Part shown: positions 8,510 to 17,830 of the stretch, piece by piece | How positions within the stretch are numbered: the first letter of the stretch is position 1 | Layout: each line of letters starts with the position of its first letter | Assembly: GCF_041927875.1 (NCBI RefSeq) | Contig: NZ_JBHFHN010000006.1 | DNA: 64,000 nucleotides | Origin: Paracoccus sp041927875 | GTDB taxonomy: Bacteria; Pseudomonadota; Alphaproteobacteria; Rhodobacterales; Rhodobacteraceae | Reading direction: 5' to 3' (one strand) | Notes under the pieces: model-generated | The model's input: the letters and a program-made list of their open reading frames with translations, nothing else | Told to the model about the DNA's origin: nothing | Database searches by the model: none | Made by a program: the position numbers and the translations under genes

Positions 8510-9403
8510 TCGGCTTGTTCGACGGCAGGATTATCGCCATGCCATGCGGCTGGCCTCGCTGCTCATCTCGACGATCTACTCAGCGAAGGCCAATGGCCTG
8601 ATGCACAGCAGAGGACAGCGCGAAGTCTTCGCGCCAGATTGGATGACGCCTACAGCACCGCTGCGAAACCGGGAAAAGTTGGGGAGAATGGGCACTATCC
8701 GCTGCTCGCGCGCATTCTCCCCAAGGATACTCCAATTGAGCAGATTCCTTCCGACATGGCGCGGTCTCTCGAGGTCGGGCTCGAATGCCATGTCGTGCAT
8801 AGCCGCGAGCTTGCCAACCCAGTCCTGCAACGTGTGTTAGCGACATTGCGTGATCAGTTGTCCACCAGCAGCGAGTATACAGGCGATGTCCAGCAGGCAT
8901 TCGACGCCGTCCTCCAACAGATATTGATTTTCTGTAGTGACCGGCAAAATGCGGGGACTCGCGATCTCGGGTCGCGAGGCGCCTATCTGCGCGCTCATGA
9001 TCCGAACGAGGCCGACCTCCAGTCAGACCTCCGCGACTTCCTTAAGGGCAATCTGGTGGGCGCCGAGGTTCTGTCCGAAGTGAGCGGTATCGCGACAGGA
9101 AGGACCGATCTCTACATCAGCCTAGGCGGACCGGCTTTCGTTATAGAGCTCAAAAAGCATGAGGGTTCATTCTCACGCGAGGCTGCCAACCGCTATCGGG
9201 CGCAGGCAATCAGTTATCAGGCGGCCAATGTTCGGATCGGATTTCTCGGTGTGCTAGAACTTGTTGATCGGCCGGGGCCTGTGCCAAGCATCGAAGAGTG
9301 TCTATGGCACATTGCCTATGTTCCTGAAGGTGGCGAGTTCGCCCGACACCTCATCGTCTTCAAGGTTCCCGGGCGCCTAAAACCCCCGTCTGCGCTCCGC
9401 TAG
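8510..9403 (+). pseudogene. 5'-truncated gene with a C-terminal PD-(D/E)xK nuclease-like domain
   Basis: The frame is open from a stop at 8507, but no ATG with a ribosome-binding site occurs near its beginning. Codons before the first candidate start (TTG at 8639) already look like real protein (helical, RTARSLRARLDDAYS), so the 5' part appears lost. The C-terminal part contains GRTDLYISLGGPAFVIELKK, matching the D...(E)xK core of PD-(D/E)xK nucleases, within a domain starting about EADLQSDLRDFL. The original protein was probably larger, with a sensor or NTPase part upstream. The gene sits just inside the relic transposon right end at 9541-9613, where defence cargo is common. An intact TTG-initiated 254-aa protein cannot be excluded. 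Confidence 0.5.
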
Positions 9404-9540
9404 CGCGCCTAAATCCCAAAATGGCGGCAGTTAGTCCCTGATGATCTTCGATAGTGCGCGCACCTCGAACCGCTCTCCGAACGTCGGCATCACTCGCGTC
9501 CATGCCCGTATCAACCCTTCGCAGCCTCCGTCGCGCCCTT

Positions 9541-9613
9541 CCAGAAAAGGTCAGCTCGATTGCCCCAAAGGACAAACATCGACCCCAAAGGTCAAATATC
9601 ACTGGAATCGACA
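9541..9613 (-). mobile_element. relic right end of an older Tn7-like element
   Basis: Read on the minus strand from 9613 this is TGTCGATTCCAGTGAT followed by three TnsB-site-like repeats (9583-9596, 9563-9576, 9542-9555). Their offsets are identical to those of the intact right end at 31741-31812. By eye the two 72-bp ends are about 86% identical. It abuts the target duplication of the younger element, so an older element was inserted at the same tRNA-side position. Its body should lie to the left. I find no matching left end in 1-9540, so that end is outside the window or lost. Confidence 0.8.
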
Positions 9614-9617
9614 TCGG
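9613..9617 (+). repeat. target-site duplication ATCGG, left copy
   Basis: The five bases directly outside the left terminus at 9618 are ATCGG, identical to the five bases outside the right terminus (31813-31817). Five base pairs is the standard duplication of Tn7-family transposition. The first A coincides with the terminal A of the relic right end, so one A seems to have been lost since insertion. Confidence 0.85.
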
Positions 9618-9725
9618 TGTGGATTCCAGTGGTGTTTGTCCTTTGCGAAGAGGTGAAATCAATCACTTGCGGGTCCAGCTTCCGGGTTCATTGTCCTTTT
9701 TTCCAGAGGTAAATGTCCTCTGCCA
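9618..9725 (+). repeat. transposon left end with three TnsB-site-like repeats
   Basis: The terminus TGTGGATTCCAGTGGT is followed by repeats with core TTGTCCTTT at 9635-9648, 9690-9703 and a weaker TGTCCTCT copy at 9712-9725. The irregular spacing (55 and 22 bp) contrasts with the contiguous right-end repeats, the same asymmetry seen in Tn7. The first two sites share AGAGGT and AAAT a few bases downstream. Confidence 0.8.
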
Positions 9726-9781
9726 TCACCGTCGTCGCAGCGGGCCAAACAAGGTGCATGTTGACGAAGCCCCTGAAGGCT

Positions 9782-10504
9782 CTACGCGCTGTAATCCGCC
9801 AACGGCAGGGCGTTCAAGTCAGCCCGGACCAGCCGCCAGGTTGGCATGTGGCGGTCAAGGACGGCGACGAAGGCATCATCGTGCCGCCGGGAAATGAAAT
9901 GGGCCATCTCGTGCAGGATCACATAGTCTAGGGCGACCAGCGACTTCTTGGCCAACTCAAGGTTCAGCCAGATCAATCCCTTGTCAGGATTGCAGCTTCC
10001 CCATTTTGTGCGCATCTCCCTGATCTTCCAGCGCGGCGCTCCCAGGCCAAGTCGATCGGCGCAGGTCGGAATGCGAGTGGCGGCCTGTTCGCGTAGCTGC
10101 CTGCGATACCAGTCTGACATCCAGCGTGCTCTCTGGTCGGTTGTCGACCTTTCCGGAACCGACATAACCAATCGATCAGCCGCGTAAATCCGAATGTCGT
10201 GCCGTTTCCCTTGCGTGAGCCGAAGCTGAAGCCGAAGCGGTTTACCAAAGACATAATGCGTCTCGCCTGACACATAGCGGCGTTCGGGTTGCCGCGCCTG
10301 ACCTTCGAACTCGCGCTGCTTTTTCTTGATCCAGCCCAGCCGGGTCACAACCGCGACCCGGACGGCGTCTTCGCTGATGGCCGGAGGGGCCGCGACCCGC
10401 ACGCGACCGGCCGGAGGATAGACCCCGATATGCAGGTTCTTGATCGGCTTTCGGACCAATTCCACCGAAAGCCCGGCGATCTCAATCAGTTCAGTATTCA
10501 TCAT
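9782..10504 (-). CDS. YgjP-like (DUF45) zinc metallopeptidase
   Basis: This 240-aa protein of the SprT/YgjP-like family has the zinc motif HEMAH (about residues 201-205) within VALDYVILHEMAHFISRR and a downstream HDDAF segment that usually carries a further ligand region. An ordered basic N-terminal half (PAGRVRVAAPPAISEDAV; KWGSCNPDKGLIWLNLELA) is typical. The WGSC...LIWLNLEL block is diagnostic of the family. It overlaps the 3' end of hsdR by 14 bp and is probably co-transcribed with it. YgjP-like peptidases are often found beside hsdR; whether this one acts on restriction subunits is not known from the sequence. Confidence 0.85.
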   Translation of the reverse strand: MMNTELIEIAGLSVELVRKPIKNLHIGVYPPAGRVRVAAPPAISEDAVRVAVVTRLGWIKKKQREFEGQARQPERRYVSGETHYVFGKPLRLQLRLTQGKRHDIRIYAADRLVMSVPERSTTDQRARWMSDWYRRQLREQAATRIPTCADRLGLGAPRWKIREMRTKWGSCNPDKGLIWLNLELAKKSLVALDYVILHEMAHFISRRHDDAFVAVLDRHMPTWRLVRADLNALPLADYSA

Positions 10505-13500
10505 GCGACCGGATGATCTCGATGATGCTGTCCACGGCGTCTTCTGAATCGAGGATCTCCAGTAGCTTCCGCCGCAGCATCCGCTCCTTCATCCTGTTGC
10601 CGCGCCATCCCGTCTGGGCCGTGCTTCGGATTGCCTCATCAACCGCCATGGTCGCGGCTTCATCCTGACCGAGATTGTCGAAAAGCGCCTTTCGGCCCGG
10701 CGTGGTCATGGTCGACGGGTATTTGCTGCCGTGCCCGGCCTTCACCGCCCTGACCAGTTCCGCGATCTTTTCCAGGTATTCCGCGTAGGCGATGGCATCG
10801 TCCTTCCGCTTCTTGACGAGGTCGGTCAGCAGCTCTGACATGCGTTCGTAGAACTTCGGGTTCACCGGCGTTTCGTCGATGATCAGCCTTCGCACATTGT
10901 TCTCGATGGCTTCGGCGACGTTCTCCCGCTTCTTTTTCAGGGAACCGGGCAACGCCTCCTCGACTGTCGCCCCCTTGCTCGCCACCAGATCGATCAGGCT
11001 GATATCGTCCAGGTGAGAAATCACCTCGGATTCGTCCGCCTTGATGTAGGTGTCGATCAGGTGCCGCATCGCGGGCTCGAACTGCTTCATGTCCACGGCA
11101 TCGCCGCTGTGCAGGCGCACCGCATCACGCAGCGAAATCGCGCGTTCCACTTCGTTGCGGTATTGCGCCAGTTGCAGGTCATTCACGCCCGAGGCTGCAG
11201 GATCATCCGCAACCGATGCGAAAGCCCGGGCGTAGGCCCCAGCCAGCTTGTAAAGCGCTTGTCGCCGCCGCGCCTTTTCCTCAGCCTGCGGATCGGTCTC
11301 CCACCCGCCTGGACTCGAGAAATAGGCCAGCACCTCGTCATCGCCCTTGGGCTGTTCCACCGGGTCCAGCAGCCCGAACCACGCATCGCGCGCGGTCATC
11401 AGGTCTTCGCCAGCCTTTTCGGCCCTGGACGAAATCAGCCCCTCGACATCGGCCGCGTCGAACGCGTCGAAAGCGCCCGAAGTATAATCCTCGACAGCCG
11501 TCTCGATGTTCTTGAACAGGTCCTTGTAGTCGACGACATAGCCGTAATCCTTGTCCTCGCCGTCCAATCGGTTCACGCGACAGATCGCCTGGAACAGCCC
11601 GTGGTCGCGCATCTGCTTGTCGATATAGATGTAGGTCGCCGTCGGCGCATCGAACCCGGTCAGCAGGCGGCTGACGACGATCAGCAGCTTCATCTGCGCC
11701 GGCTCCTTGCGGAACTTGCGCAGAGCCTCGGCCTCATAGGCCGCTTCATCCGTGCCCACATCGGTCATCAGCCGGTCATAGACGCGATAGACGTATTGCC
11801 TTTCCGTCTCGCCCATTCCGGCCTCTTCGCCGGTCAGTTCCGAGGCGCTGCGCATATATGACGTGACGATGGCGCATTTTTCGGCCAGGTCCGAGCCGGA
11901 ATTGCGGAAGATCTCGAACAGTCGACAGGCCTCGGGGATCGACCCTGCCACCAGCATGGCGTTGCCACGGCCTGCTTTAAGGCGCGGCTTCAGCTCCATG
12001 TCCATGATGATATCGCTGGCGATCTGCTCCAGCCGGTCCTTTGACGACAGCACGCGCTGCAACGTGCCCCATCGCTGCTTCAGCGTCGCCTTGGCGACCG
12101 GGGTGAGGCCCCGCGTCTTCGCCTCGAACCACTCGTCGATCTTCTTTGGCGAGGCGACGCGTTGGTCGATATCGCGCGCCTCATAGCGCAGGTCCAGCAC
12201 GACGCCATCCTCGACCGCCTCGTTGAAACGGTAGGGCGTGCCAATATAGGGGCCGAACACCTCGAGCGAGGTCTGCTTGTCCGAGCGCAGCAGGGGCGTG
12301 CCAGTAAACCCGAAAAACACCGCGTCCGGCAGGATCGTCCGCATGGCGCGGGCCAGCTTGCCCGATTGTGTGCGGTGCGCCTCGTCGATGAAGACGAAGA
12401 ATTCGCCCACCGGGGCGCCGATCTGGCCGCGCTGCATGTCGGCGATCATGGCGCCCAGCTCGTCCTCTTCGCGGCGGCCGAACTTGTGGACCAGCGAGGC
12501 GACCACGCGGTCCTTTGGGTCGGCCAGTGCGGCCAGCAGGTCGGCGCCGGATTTCGCGCGGCGGATCTTGTCGCCGGTAGCGCCAAAGACCGCCTCGATC
12601 TGCTCGTCCAGCTCCTTGCGGTCGGTCACCACCAGGATGCGCGCGTCGGGCCGGGTCTCGCGGATCCAGCGGGCCAGCATCACCATGATGAGGCTTTTGC
12701 CCGAGCCTTGCGTCTGCCAGATGATCCCGCCTTTGCGGTCCGCCACGGCCTCTTGCGCGGCCTTCACGGCGAAATACTGGTTGGGGCGGGCGATCTTCTT
12801 GATCCCGGCATCGAACAGGATGAAATCGTTGATCAGTTCCAGAAACCGCGCGGGCGCCAGCAACTGCGCCACATCGCGGTCGAGCGGGTTGGTGATCGCG
12901 CTGTCTTCCTTCCACGCCAGCCAATAGGGTTGCGGGGTCTGGATCGCCCCATAGCGCAGGCCCTGCATGTCGTTGCCGGCGAAGGTGATCTGCAACGTGG
13001 TAAAGAAGTGGCGGATGAACTCGGGTCGCTGGTTATCCAGCGTCTGACGGATGCCCGCGCCCAGATCGACGGTGGATTTCTTCAACTCGACCACGCCCAG
13101 GGCGATGCCGTTCACATACAGCACCAGATCGGGGCGCTTGTTATAGGCCTTGGGGTTGGGGGCGGAAACAGCGACCTCTTCGGCGATGCCCAGATCATTG
13201 GCGGCGGGGTTATCCCAATCGACAAAGCGGACGGTGACCGGGGCCTCGCCGGGGCCGGGGGTGACCTGCACGCCATAGCGCAGCATGTCATAGGTGGCGC
13301 GGTTGGCCTCGTAGAGCTTCAACCCGTCCATCCGGGCGGCGCGTTGCAATTCGGCGATGGCCTTGGTCACGACATCCGCGTCATACCCGCGCGCCAGCAG
13401 CCAGGAACGCAGCAGTTCGGGCTCGATATTGGCGTTGCCCGCGTGCTGATGCCAGTCGCCAAGGTAACGCCAGCCGAGGCCACCCGCGCGCCCCGAGGTA

Positions 13501-13568
13501 TCGCCGCACAGCTGCGCGATCATGCGGTTCTGCGTGGCGCGTTCCGGATCGCCGATGGCCATGGACAT
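10491..13568 (-). CDS. hsdR: type I restriction enzyme R subunit (HsdR)
   Basis: This is the motor and nuclease subunit of a type I restriction-modification complex; it translocates and cleaves unmodified DNA together with HsdM and HsdS. The N-terminal PD-(D/E)xK nuclease has KRPDLVLYVNG (D147) and VVELKK (E161, K163). The SF2 translocase has Walker A TQGSGKS (K291), Walker B/DEAH FVFIDEAH (about 395-398) and FFGFTGTPL. Later motifs include LLIVVSRLLTGFDAPTATY and AICRVNR. The C-terminus is a helical HsdR-specific region. At 1025 aa the length is normal and no frameshift is seen. The order on the minus strand is hsdM-hsdS-hsdR-ygjP. Confidence 0.95.
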   Translation of the reverse strand: MSMAIGDPERATQNRMIAQLCGDTSGRAGGLGWRYLGDWHQHAGNANIEPELLRSWLLARGYDADVVTKAIAELQRAARMDGLKLYEANRATYDMLRYGVQVTPGPGEAPVTVRFVDWDNPAANDLGIAEEVAVSAPNPKAYNKRPDLVLYVNGIALGVVELKKSTVDLGAGIRQTLDNQRPEFIRHFFTTLQITFAGNDMQGLRYGAIQTPQPYWLAWKEDSAITNPLDRDVAQLLAPARFLELINDFILFDAGIKKIARPNQYFAVKAAQEAVADRKGGIIWQTQGSGKSLIMVMLARWIRETRPDARILVVTDRKELDEQIEAVFGATGDKIRRAKSGADLLAALADPKDRVVASLVHKFGRREEDELGAMIADMQRGQIGAPVGEFFVFIDEAHRTQSGKLARAMRTILPDAVFFGFTGTPLLRSDKQTSLEVFGPYIGTPYRFNEAVEDGVVLDLRYEARDIDQRVASPKKIDEWFEAKTRGLTPVAKATLKQRWGTLQRVLSSKDRLEQIASDIIMDMELKPRLKAGRGNAMLVAGSIPEACRLFEIFRNSGSDLAEKCAIVTSYMRSASELTGEEAGMGETERQYVYRVYDRLMTDVGTDEAAYEAEALRKFRKEPAQMKLLIVVSRLLTGFDAPTATYIYIDKQMRDHGLFQAICRVNRLDGEDKDYGYVVDYKDLFKNIETAVEDYTSGAFDAFDAADVEGLISSRAEKAGEDLMTARDAWFGLLDPVEQPKGDDEVLAYFSSPGGWETDPQAEEKARRRQALYKLAGAYARAFASVADDPAASGVNDLQLAQYRNEVERAISLRDAVRLHSGDAVDMKQFEPAMRHLIDTYIKADESEVISHLDDISLIDLVASKGATVEEALPGSLKKKRENVAEAIENNVRRLIIDETPVNPKFYERMSELLTDLVKKRKDDAIAYAEYLEKIAELVRAVKAGHGSKYPSTMTTPGRKALFDNLGQDEAATMAVDEAIRSTAQTGWRGNRMKERMLRRKLLEILDSEDAVDSIIEIIRSHDEY

Positions 13569-13592
13569 ACCCCCTGAAATATCTTGAGCCAG

Positions 13593-14831
13593 TCAGACCA
13601 GCCTGACCCGCCCTGTCAAAAGATTTTGCATCATTCCCTCCTTCACCGCCCGCGCCTTGTCGAGGCGGGATTCGAGGGCCTGAATTTCGGCGTCCATGTC
13701 AGAGAGGACGGCGGCGATGGCTTGTTGTTCTTCTCTCGTTTCAGGAACCTGAACCGTGTAGCCGGTCAACTGCGTCTTGCCGATTTCGAGGAACGTGCTG
13801 CCAGAGCACAATTCGATGAACCCCTTCTTTTGGCTCATCAGCAAGTAATAGAGGAAATCCCGGTCGGCGCGATCCTTGGGAATGAAGTTCTTGAAGCCCT
13901 GATTGGTGGTCAGGGGGATAGTCGCAATAGCACATTCCCCAATCGTGGCGCGGGAAGTCATGACGATGGTGCCCTCCGGCAGAAGTTCGGCAGAGGACTG
14001 CCGCAACCCGGCGCGGCTGATGGTTCGAGTGGTGCCGCTCAGAAACTTTCGTCCATCCAAGGCCGTGATGTCTGTCGGGGTGACCCACGCAATGTCACCA
14101 TCCCACAAAGTCGCGTCTGACGTGCTCGGGGTTCCTCCTGATCGAATGTCGGCAAGTTCTGATAAGGTGGCCGCCTCGCACTCCCCCGAGAACCCCGGGA
14201 GGCGGCGGCGGGCGGTGAGGAGGTCTTGCATCGCGCCCTGCTTGATCAGGCGCTTCTTGGCGATCACCCGCTCCAACCCCGCCGCCACCCCATCCGCATC
14301 CGACAAGGCGGCGGCAATGGCCTGTTGTTCGTCAGGGTCGTCTGGCAGCGGAAGTTTGACGTTGGAAAGGATGCGCCCGTTCGTCAGGGCACGCGTCGTG
14401 TACGTTGCGGAGGAAACGATTTGCCCCCGAACGAACCGAGAAGCGAAGCAGTATTGAGCGAACTCCGAGGTCAGCCGGTCACCGACAGGACGACCGCGCA
14501 GGACAAACCCACTGAAAACAGCGTCTTCGATGTCTTCAAGCAGGACCGTGGAAATCCCCACTTCCTCTGGGGTTTCAGAGGTCCGGGTGAACAGAATGTC
14601 ACCCTTGCGGGCAGAGAACGCCTGTTTCTCGGTATTCGTGACATCCACCAAACCGTGAACATCCGAGCGCCGCAGCCCAGCATGCCGGAAGACATCCATG
14701 TAGTTCACGATGGGCGTGCCGTAGCCAAAGAATGCCTTGCCCTTGTTTAGGCCGTTCTTGAATTTCAACAGGTCACCGACCGGCGTCAGCGTCCAACCCG
14801 AGGGCAGCCTCATCTGGTCGACTTCCCTCAT
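13593..14831 (-). CDS. hsdS: type I restriction-modification specificity subunit (HsdS)
   Basis: HsdS recognises the bipartite DNA target for the methylase and restriction complex. Two target-recognition domains are present (about residues 10-150 and 200-360). Each is followed by a conserved helical spacer: EQQAIAAALSDADGVAAGLE then KQGAMQDLLTARRRL, and EEQQAIAAVLSDMDAEIQAL then KEGMMQNLLTGRVRL. The second recognition domain has the common IRSGGTPSTSDATLWDG start. I chose the ATG at 14831 (MREVDQMRLP), which overlaps the hsdM stop as ATGA; the open frame upstream of it is a shadow of hsdM. Length is 412 aa. Confidence 0.93.
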   Translation of the reverse strand: MREVDQMRLPSGWTLTPVGDLLKFKNGLNKGKAFFGYGTPIVNYMDVFRHAGLRRSDVHGLVDVTNTEKQAFSARKGDILFTRTSETPEEVGISTVLLEDIEDAVFSGFVLRGRPVGDRLTSEFAQYCFASRFVRGQIVSSATYTTRALTNGRILSNVKLPLPDDPDEQQAIAAALSDADGVAAGLERVIAKKRLIKQGAMQDLLTARRRLPGFSGECEAATLSELADIRSGGTPSTSDATLWDGDIAWVTPTDITALDGRKFLSGTTRTISRAGLRQSSAELLPEGTIVMTSRATIGECAIATIPLTTNQGFKNFIPKDRADRDFLYYLLMSQKKGFIELCSGSTFLEIGKTQLTGYTVQVPETREEQQAIAAVLSDMDAEIQALESRLDKARAVKEGMMQNLLTGRVRLV

Positions 14832-17266
14832 CCCGCCACCCCCATCGCCGCCAGATGCCCGGCCACCCGCGCCTCCAGCGCCGCAAGATCGTCGATGATC
14901 TGCGGCAGCGTTTGACAATAGCGTTCGGTCAGCACCCGCACGCGGGCGGTCAAGGTTTCGGTGCGCGCCTCGACCTCGGCGCCGATGGCCGCCGTGATGT
15001 CGGCCAGCCATTTGTCCTGCACCACAAGGGCTTGGATCTCACCCACGGTCAGTGTGGGGTATTTCTTCAGCACGGCTTGCGTCAGCCGGGCCTCGGCCTC
15101 TTTCGCGGCCTTCTTCGCCGCTGCCTCGCCCTCGAACAGCGCGGCCGCGCGCTTCAGCAGGGTCTTCTCGTCGGGCTCGATGGTCTTGTCCTTGAGCCGC
15201 GCCTTGACGCCGCCCGCCGTCAGCTTGCCCGCCTCTCCCATCACCTCTTCCAACAGCCCGCCCTCGGTCCCGTGTTCCTCGGCCAGTTCCTCGATCTCGC
15301 GGCCCAGTTCCTCGGCGCGGGCGGTGGCGTCATCCAGCGCCTGTTTCAGATCGGGGAAGAAGCGCGCGATGATCAGGTGCGGGGGGATGACATCGGCCAC
15401 AAGGCGGACACGGCTCACCGTCAGGTCGCCCTCTTCCAGCCATTTCACCTTGCCGTCATCGCCGGTTTCCTTGCGCGCCTCGCGCAGCTCGCGCGCCGCC
15501 AGCCAGCCGCCGCCCGCGATGATGAACACATCGTCCTGCATGGTCGCGGTCCAATAGGACATCAGGCGCTGATATGCCTCATACCGGTCGATCAGCGGCG
15601 CGGGTGCAAAGCGGTTCAGCATGTCCTCGGCGATGGCATGGATCACATCGCGCGGGTGGTCGCCCTTCTTAATGCCCAGAAGAAGCGGCGTGTTGGCCGT
15701 GATCCAGCCGTCCAGAATGGCGCTGACCTGCGCGCGGAACGCCGCGAAATCGGGGTGGTTGCGGATCGTCGCGCGGACCTGATCGGGGCCTACCAGAGGA
15801 TCGGCATAGCCCGCGCGCGGGTTCGGCCCGAACAGCGTGGCGCGCAGGTTCGGCATCACCGCCCAGAAATCGTCCAGCGCGTCGATGTCGCGTTCAGGCA
15901 CCCCGCCATGCAGGTGGGCCGTGATGTCCTGTAAATCCTCGGGGTCGGACCCGTCGATATAGCGCGGGATGTTCAGGTTGAAATCGTTGCGGGCGATCTC
16001 CTCGAAGGGGACGAGGCGGGAATAGCCGGGGATCGTCTGCTGGCGGGTGAAGGCGTCGATGATCTTGTGGATGTCGCGTTCGCGCAGGCGGTTCTTGTTG
16101 CCGTCCTTGATGAAGCCCTTGGACGCGTCGATCATGAAGACGGGGCGTTCGGCGCGGGCGCGAGACTTGTCCAGAACGATGATCGAGGCGGGGATGCCGG
16201 TGCCATAGAACAGGTTGGCGGGCAGGCCGATGATGCCCTTGATCGCGCCGCGCTTCAGGATCGCCTCGCGCAGGCGCGCCTCGGCATTGCCGCGGAACAG
16301 CACGCCATGCGGCAGGATGACCGCGCCCGAGCCGGTGGCCTTCATCGAGGCGAGGATGTGCAGCAGAAACGCGAAATCGCCGTTCTTGGCGGGGGGCATT
16401 CCGTCGTTGAAGCGGCCAAACTTCGTGTCCTCGGTCAGCCCGGCAGTCCAGGCCTTGGCCGAAAAGGGCGGATTGGCGACGACGAAGTCGAAGGTTTGCA
16501 GGGCGTGGTCATTGGTCAGGAAATGCGGTTCGGCGATCACGTCGCCCTGGGCGATCTCGGCCGTGGCGCGGTTGTGCATGATCATGTTCATCCGCGCGAG
16601 GCCGCGGGTGGCGATGTCCATTTCCTGCCCGAAGATGCTGATCGGCACGCGGGCGGTTTCCGCAGCCTTCAGCAGCAGCGAGCCCGATCCGCAGGTCGGG
16701 TCATAGACGGTCTGGCGCGGGCTGTCGGCCCGGCTGACCCCTGCGACCGCAGCCATGACGCGCGACACCTCGGCCGGCGTGTAGAACTGGCCCTTGGATT
16801 TGCCGGCCTCGGTCGCGAAGTTCCGCATCAGGTATTCGTAGGCATCGCCCAGGATGTCGTCGCCGTCAGCCCGGTTTTTCGAGAAGTTCAGCTCCTCGCG
16901 GCTGAAGATATTGATCAGCGCAGTCAGGGTGCTGACCATCTTCTGGCCACGCCCGAATTTTTCGGCGTCGTTGAAAAAGGCCCGGTCGATCACACCGCTG
17001 AGGTCGTTGGCCTCGGCGATCCGGGCGATGATGACATCCATCCCCTCGCCGATGTTCTTCGACCCGCGCAGGGCCTTCATGTCGTCAAAGGACGCCCCGT
17101 CAGGCACGTCGATCAGCGCGTCAGGTTGACCGGCCCGGTCCGAGACATATTTCACGAACAGCAGCGTGAGGATGTAATCCTTGTAAAGCGAGGCATCCAT
17201 GCCGCCGCGCAACTGGTCGCAGCTTTCCCAAAGGGACCGGTAAATATCACTTTTCTTGATGGCCAT
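14828..17266 (-). CDS. hsdM: type I restriction-modification methyltransferase (HsdM)
   Basis: This is an N6-adenine methyltransferase subunit. From the ATG at 17266 (MAIKKSDIYRSLWESCDQLR) it has the HsdM N-terminal helical domain, the AdoMet-binding motif DPTCGSGSLL (about 189-198) and the catalytic NPPF (265-268). A long C-terminal extension to 812 aa includes a predicted coiled coil (ARFFPDLKQALDDATARAEE). The length is greater than classic HsdM (about 520 aa) and matches the larger subfamily whose C-terminus contacts HsdS. The 188 bp upstream of the start could hold a promoter separate from the tns operon. It overlaps hsdS at its 3' end. Confidence 0.94.
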   Translation of the reverse strand: MAIKKSDIYRSLWESCDQLRGGMDASLYKDYILTLLFVKYVSDRAGQPDALIDVPDGASFDDMKALRGSKNIGEGMDVIIARIAEANDLSGVIDRAFFNDAEKFGRGQKMVSTLTALINIFSREELNFSKNRADGDDILGDAYEYLMRNFATEAGKSKGQFYTPAEVSRVMAAVAGVSRADSPRQTVYDPTCGSGSLLLKAAETARVPISIFGQEMDIATRGLARMNMIMHNRATAEIAQGDVIAEPHFLTNDHALQTFDFVVANPPFSAKAWTAGLTEDTKFGRFNDGMPPAKNGDFAFLLHILASMKATGSGAVILPHGVLFRGNAEARLREAILKRGAIKGIIGLPANLFYGTGIPASIIVLDKSRARAERPVFMIDASKGFIKDGNKNRLRERDIHKIIDAFTRQQTIPGYSRLVPFEEIARNDFNLNIPRYIDGSDPEDLQDITAHLHGGVPERDIDALDDFWAVMPNLRATLFGPNPRAGYADPLVGPDQVRATIRNHPDFAAFRAQVSAILDGWITANTPLLLGIKKGDHPRDVIHAIAEDMLNRFAPAPLIDRYEAYQRLMSYWTATMQDDVFIIAGGGWLAARELREARKETGDDGKVKWLEEGDLTVSRVRLVADVIPPHLIIARFFPDLKQALDDATARAEELGREIEELAEEHGTEGGLLEEVMGEAGKLTAGGVKARLKDKTIEPDEKTLLKRAAALFEGEAAAKKAAKEAEARLTQAVLKKYPTLTVGEIQALVVQDKWLADITAAIGAEVEARTETLTARVRVLTERYCQTLPQIIDDLAALEARVAGHLAAMGVAG

Positions 17267-17455
17267 CGGTCGGTCCCCCTTGGTTCTTATCTCGGCCGCG
17301 CGACAACCCGCGGGAAGGCGGCCGCTTGCGCTTGCCCTGCTATCCCCTGCCCTTGGCGTCGGGGTCAAGCCTTGGCCTTAAGATGCCTCTCGGGCGCACA
17401 CGGTAGTCGGCGGAACACAAGCCTGGCAGTTTGAAACCAGTGGCGCATTGTGGCT

Positions 17456-17830
17456 CTAAGTCTCAGCCTCAGGGTCCTGCCATTCCAGAGTTCCGTTAGC
17501 TTTCATGCGGCGAACAGCGACAACTCGCGTCAACGCTTGGTCAATGCCGCCCACGTCGCCAGCCTCGTACGCCTGCACCAACAGCTCCTTCTGCGCCATC
17601 AGATCGTGCCCAAGCTGATAATCGGTTGCGGCGGGGACATCAGCCGGCGCGACTCCCGATGCCGCAAGCTGCCTGCTCAGGGCCGCCAGCATGATCGCTT
17701 CGATGTCAGCGAGGCCCATCTGGTGCTGCTCGGCCAACTGAACGACCAGCCGCGCGATGTCCGTGTTGCGCGGCCCGTAGAGCGGCCAGTCATCCAGCTC
17801 ATGGCTGTCGGGGTGAGTTTTTCGGGTCAA
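17456..17830 (-). CDS. small unrecognised protein coupled to the tniQ operon (orf2)
   Basis: I do not recognise this 124-aa, mostly helical, acidic protein. It has a hydrophilic N-terminus (TRKTHPDSHELDDWPLYGPR) followed by amphipathic helices (DIARLVVQLAEQHQMGLADI; QKELLVQAYEAGDVGGIDQA) and no membrane segment. Its ATG overlaps the stop of the preceding 76-aa gene as ATGA, which in turn overlaps tniQ the same way. It is therefore the last of six translationally coupled genes starting with tnsA. That coupling, rather than any motif, is the reason to think it has a role in transposition or target choice. Confidence 0.6.
   Translation of the reverse strand: MTRKTHPDSHELDDWPLYGPRNTDIARLVVQLAEQHQMGLADIEAIMLAALSRQLAASGVAPADVPAATDYQLGHDLMAQKELLVQAYEAGDVGGIDQALTRVVAVRRMKANGTLEWQDPEAET

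Noticed and set aside
9565..9646. Large imperfect hairpin CAAAGGACAAAC...GTTTGTCCTTTG, first taken for a terminator or an integrase site
   Set aside because: It is explained by two transposon ends facing each other (relic right end and intact left end); no separate structure is needed.
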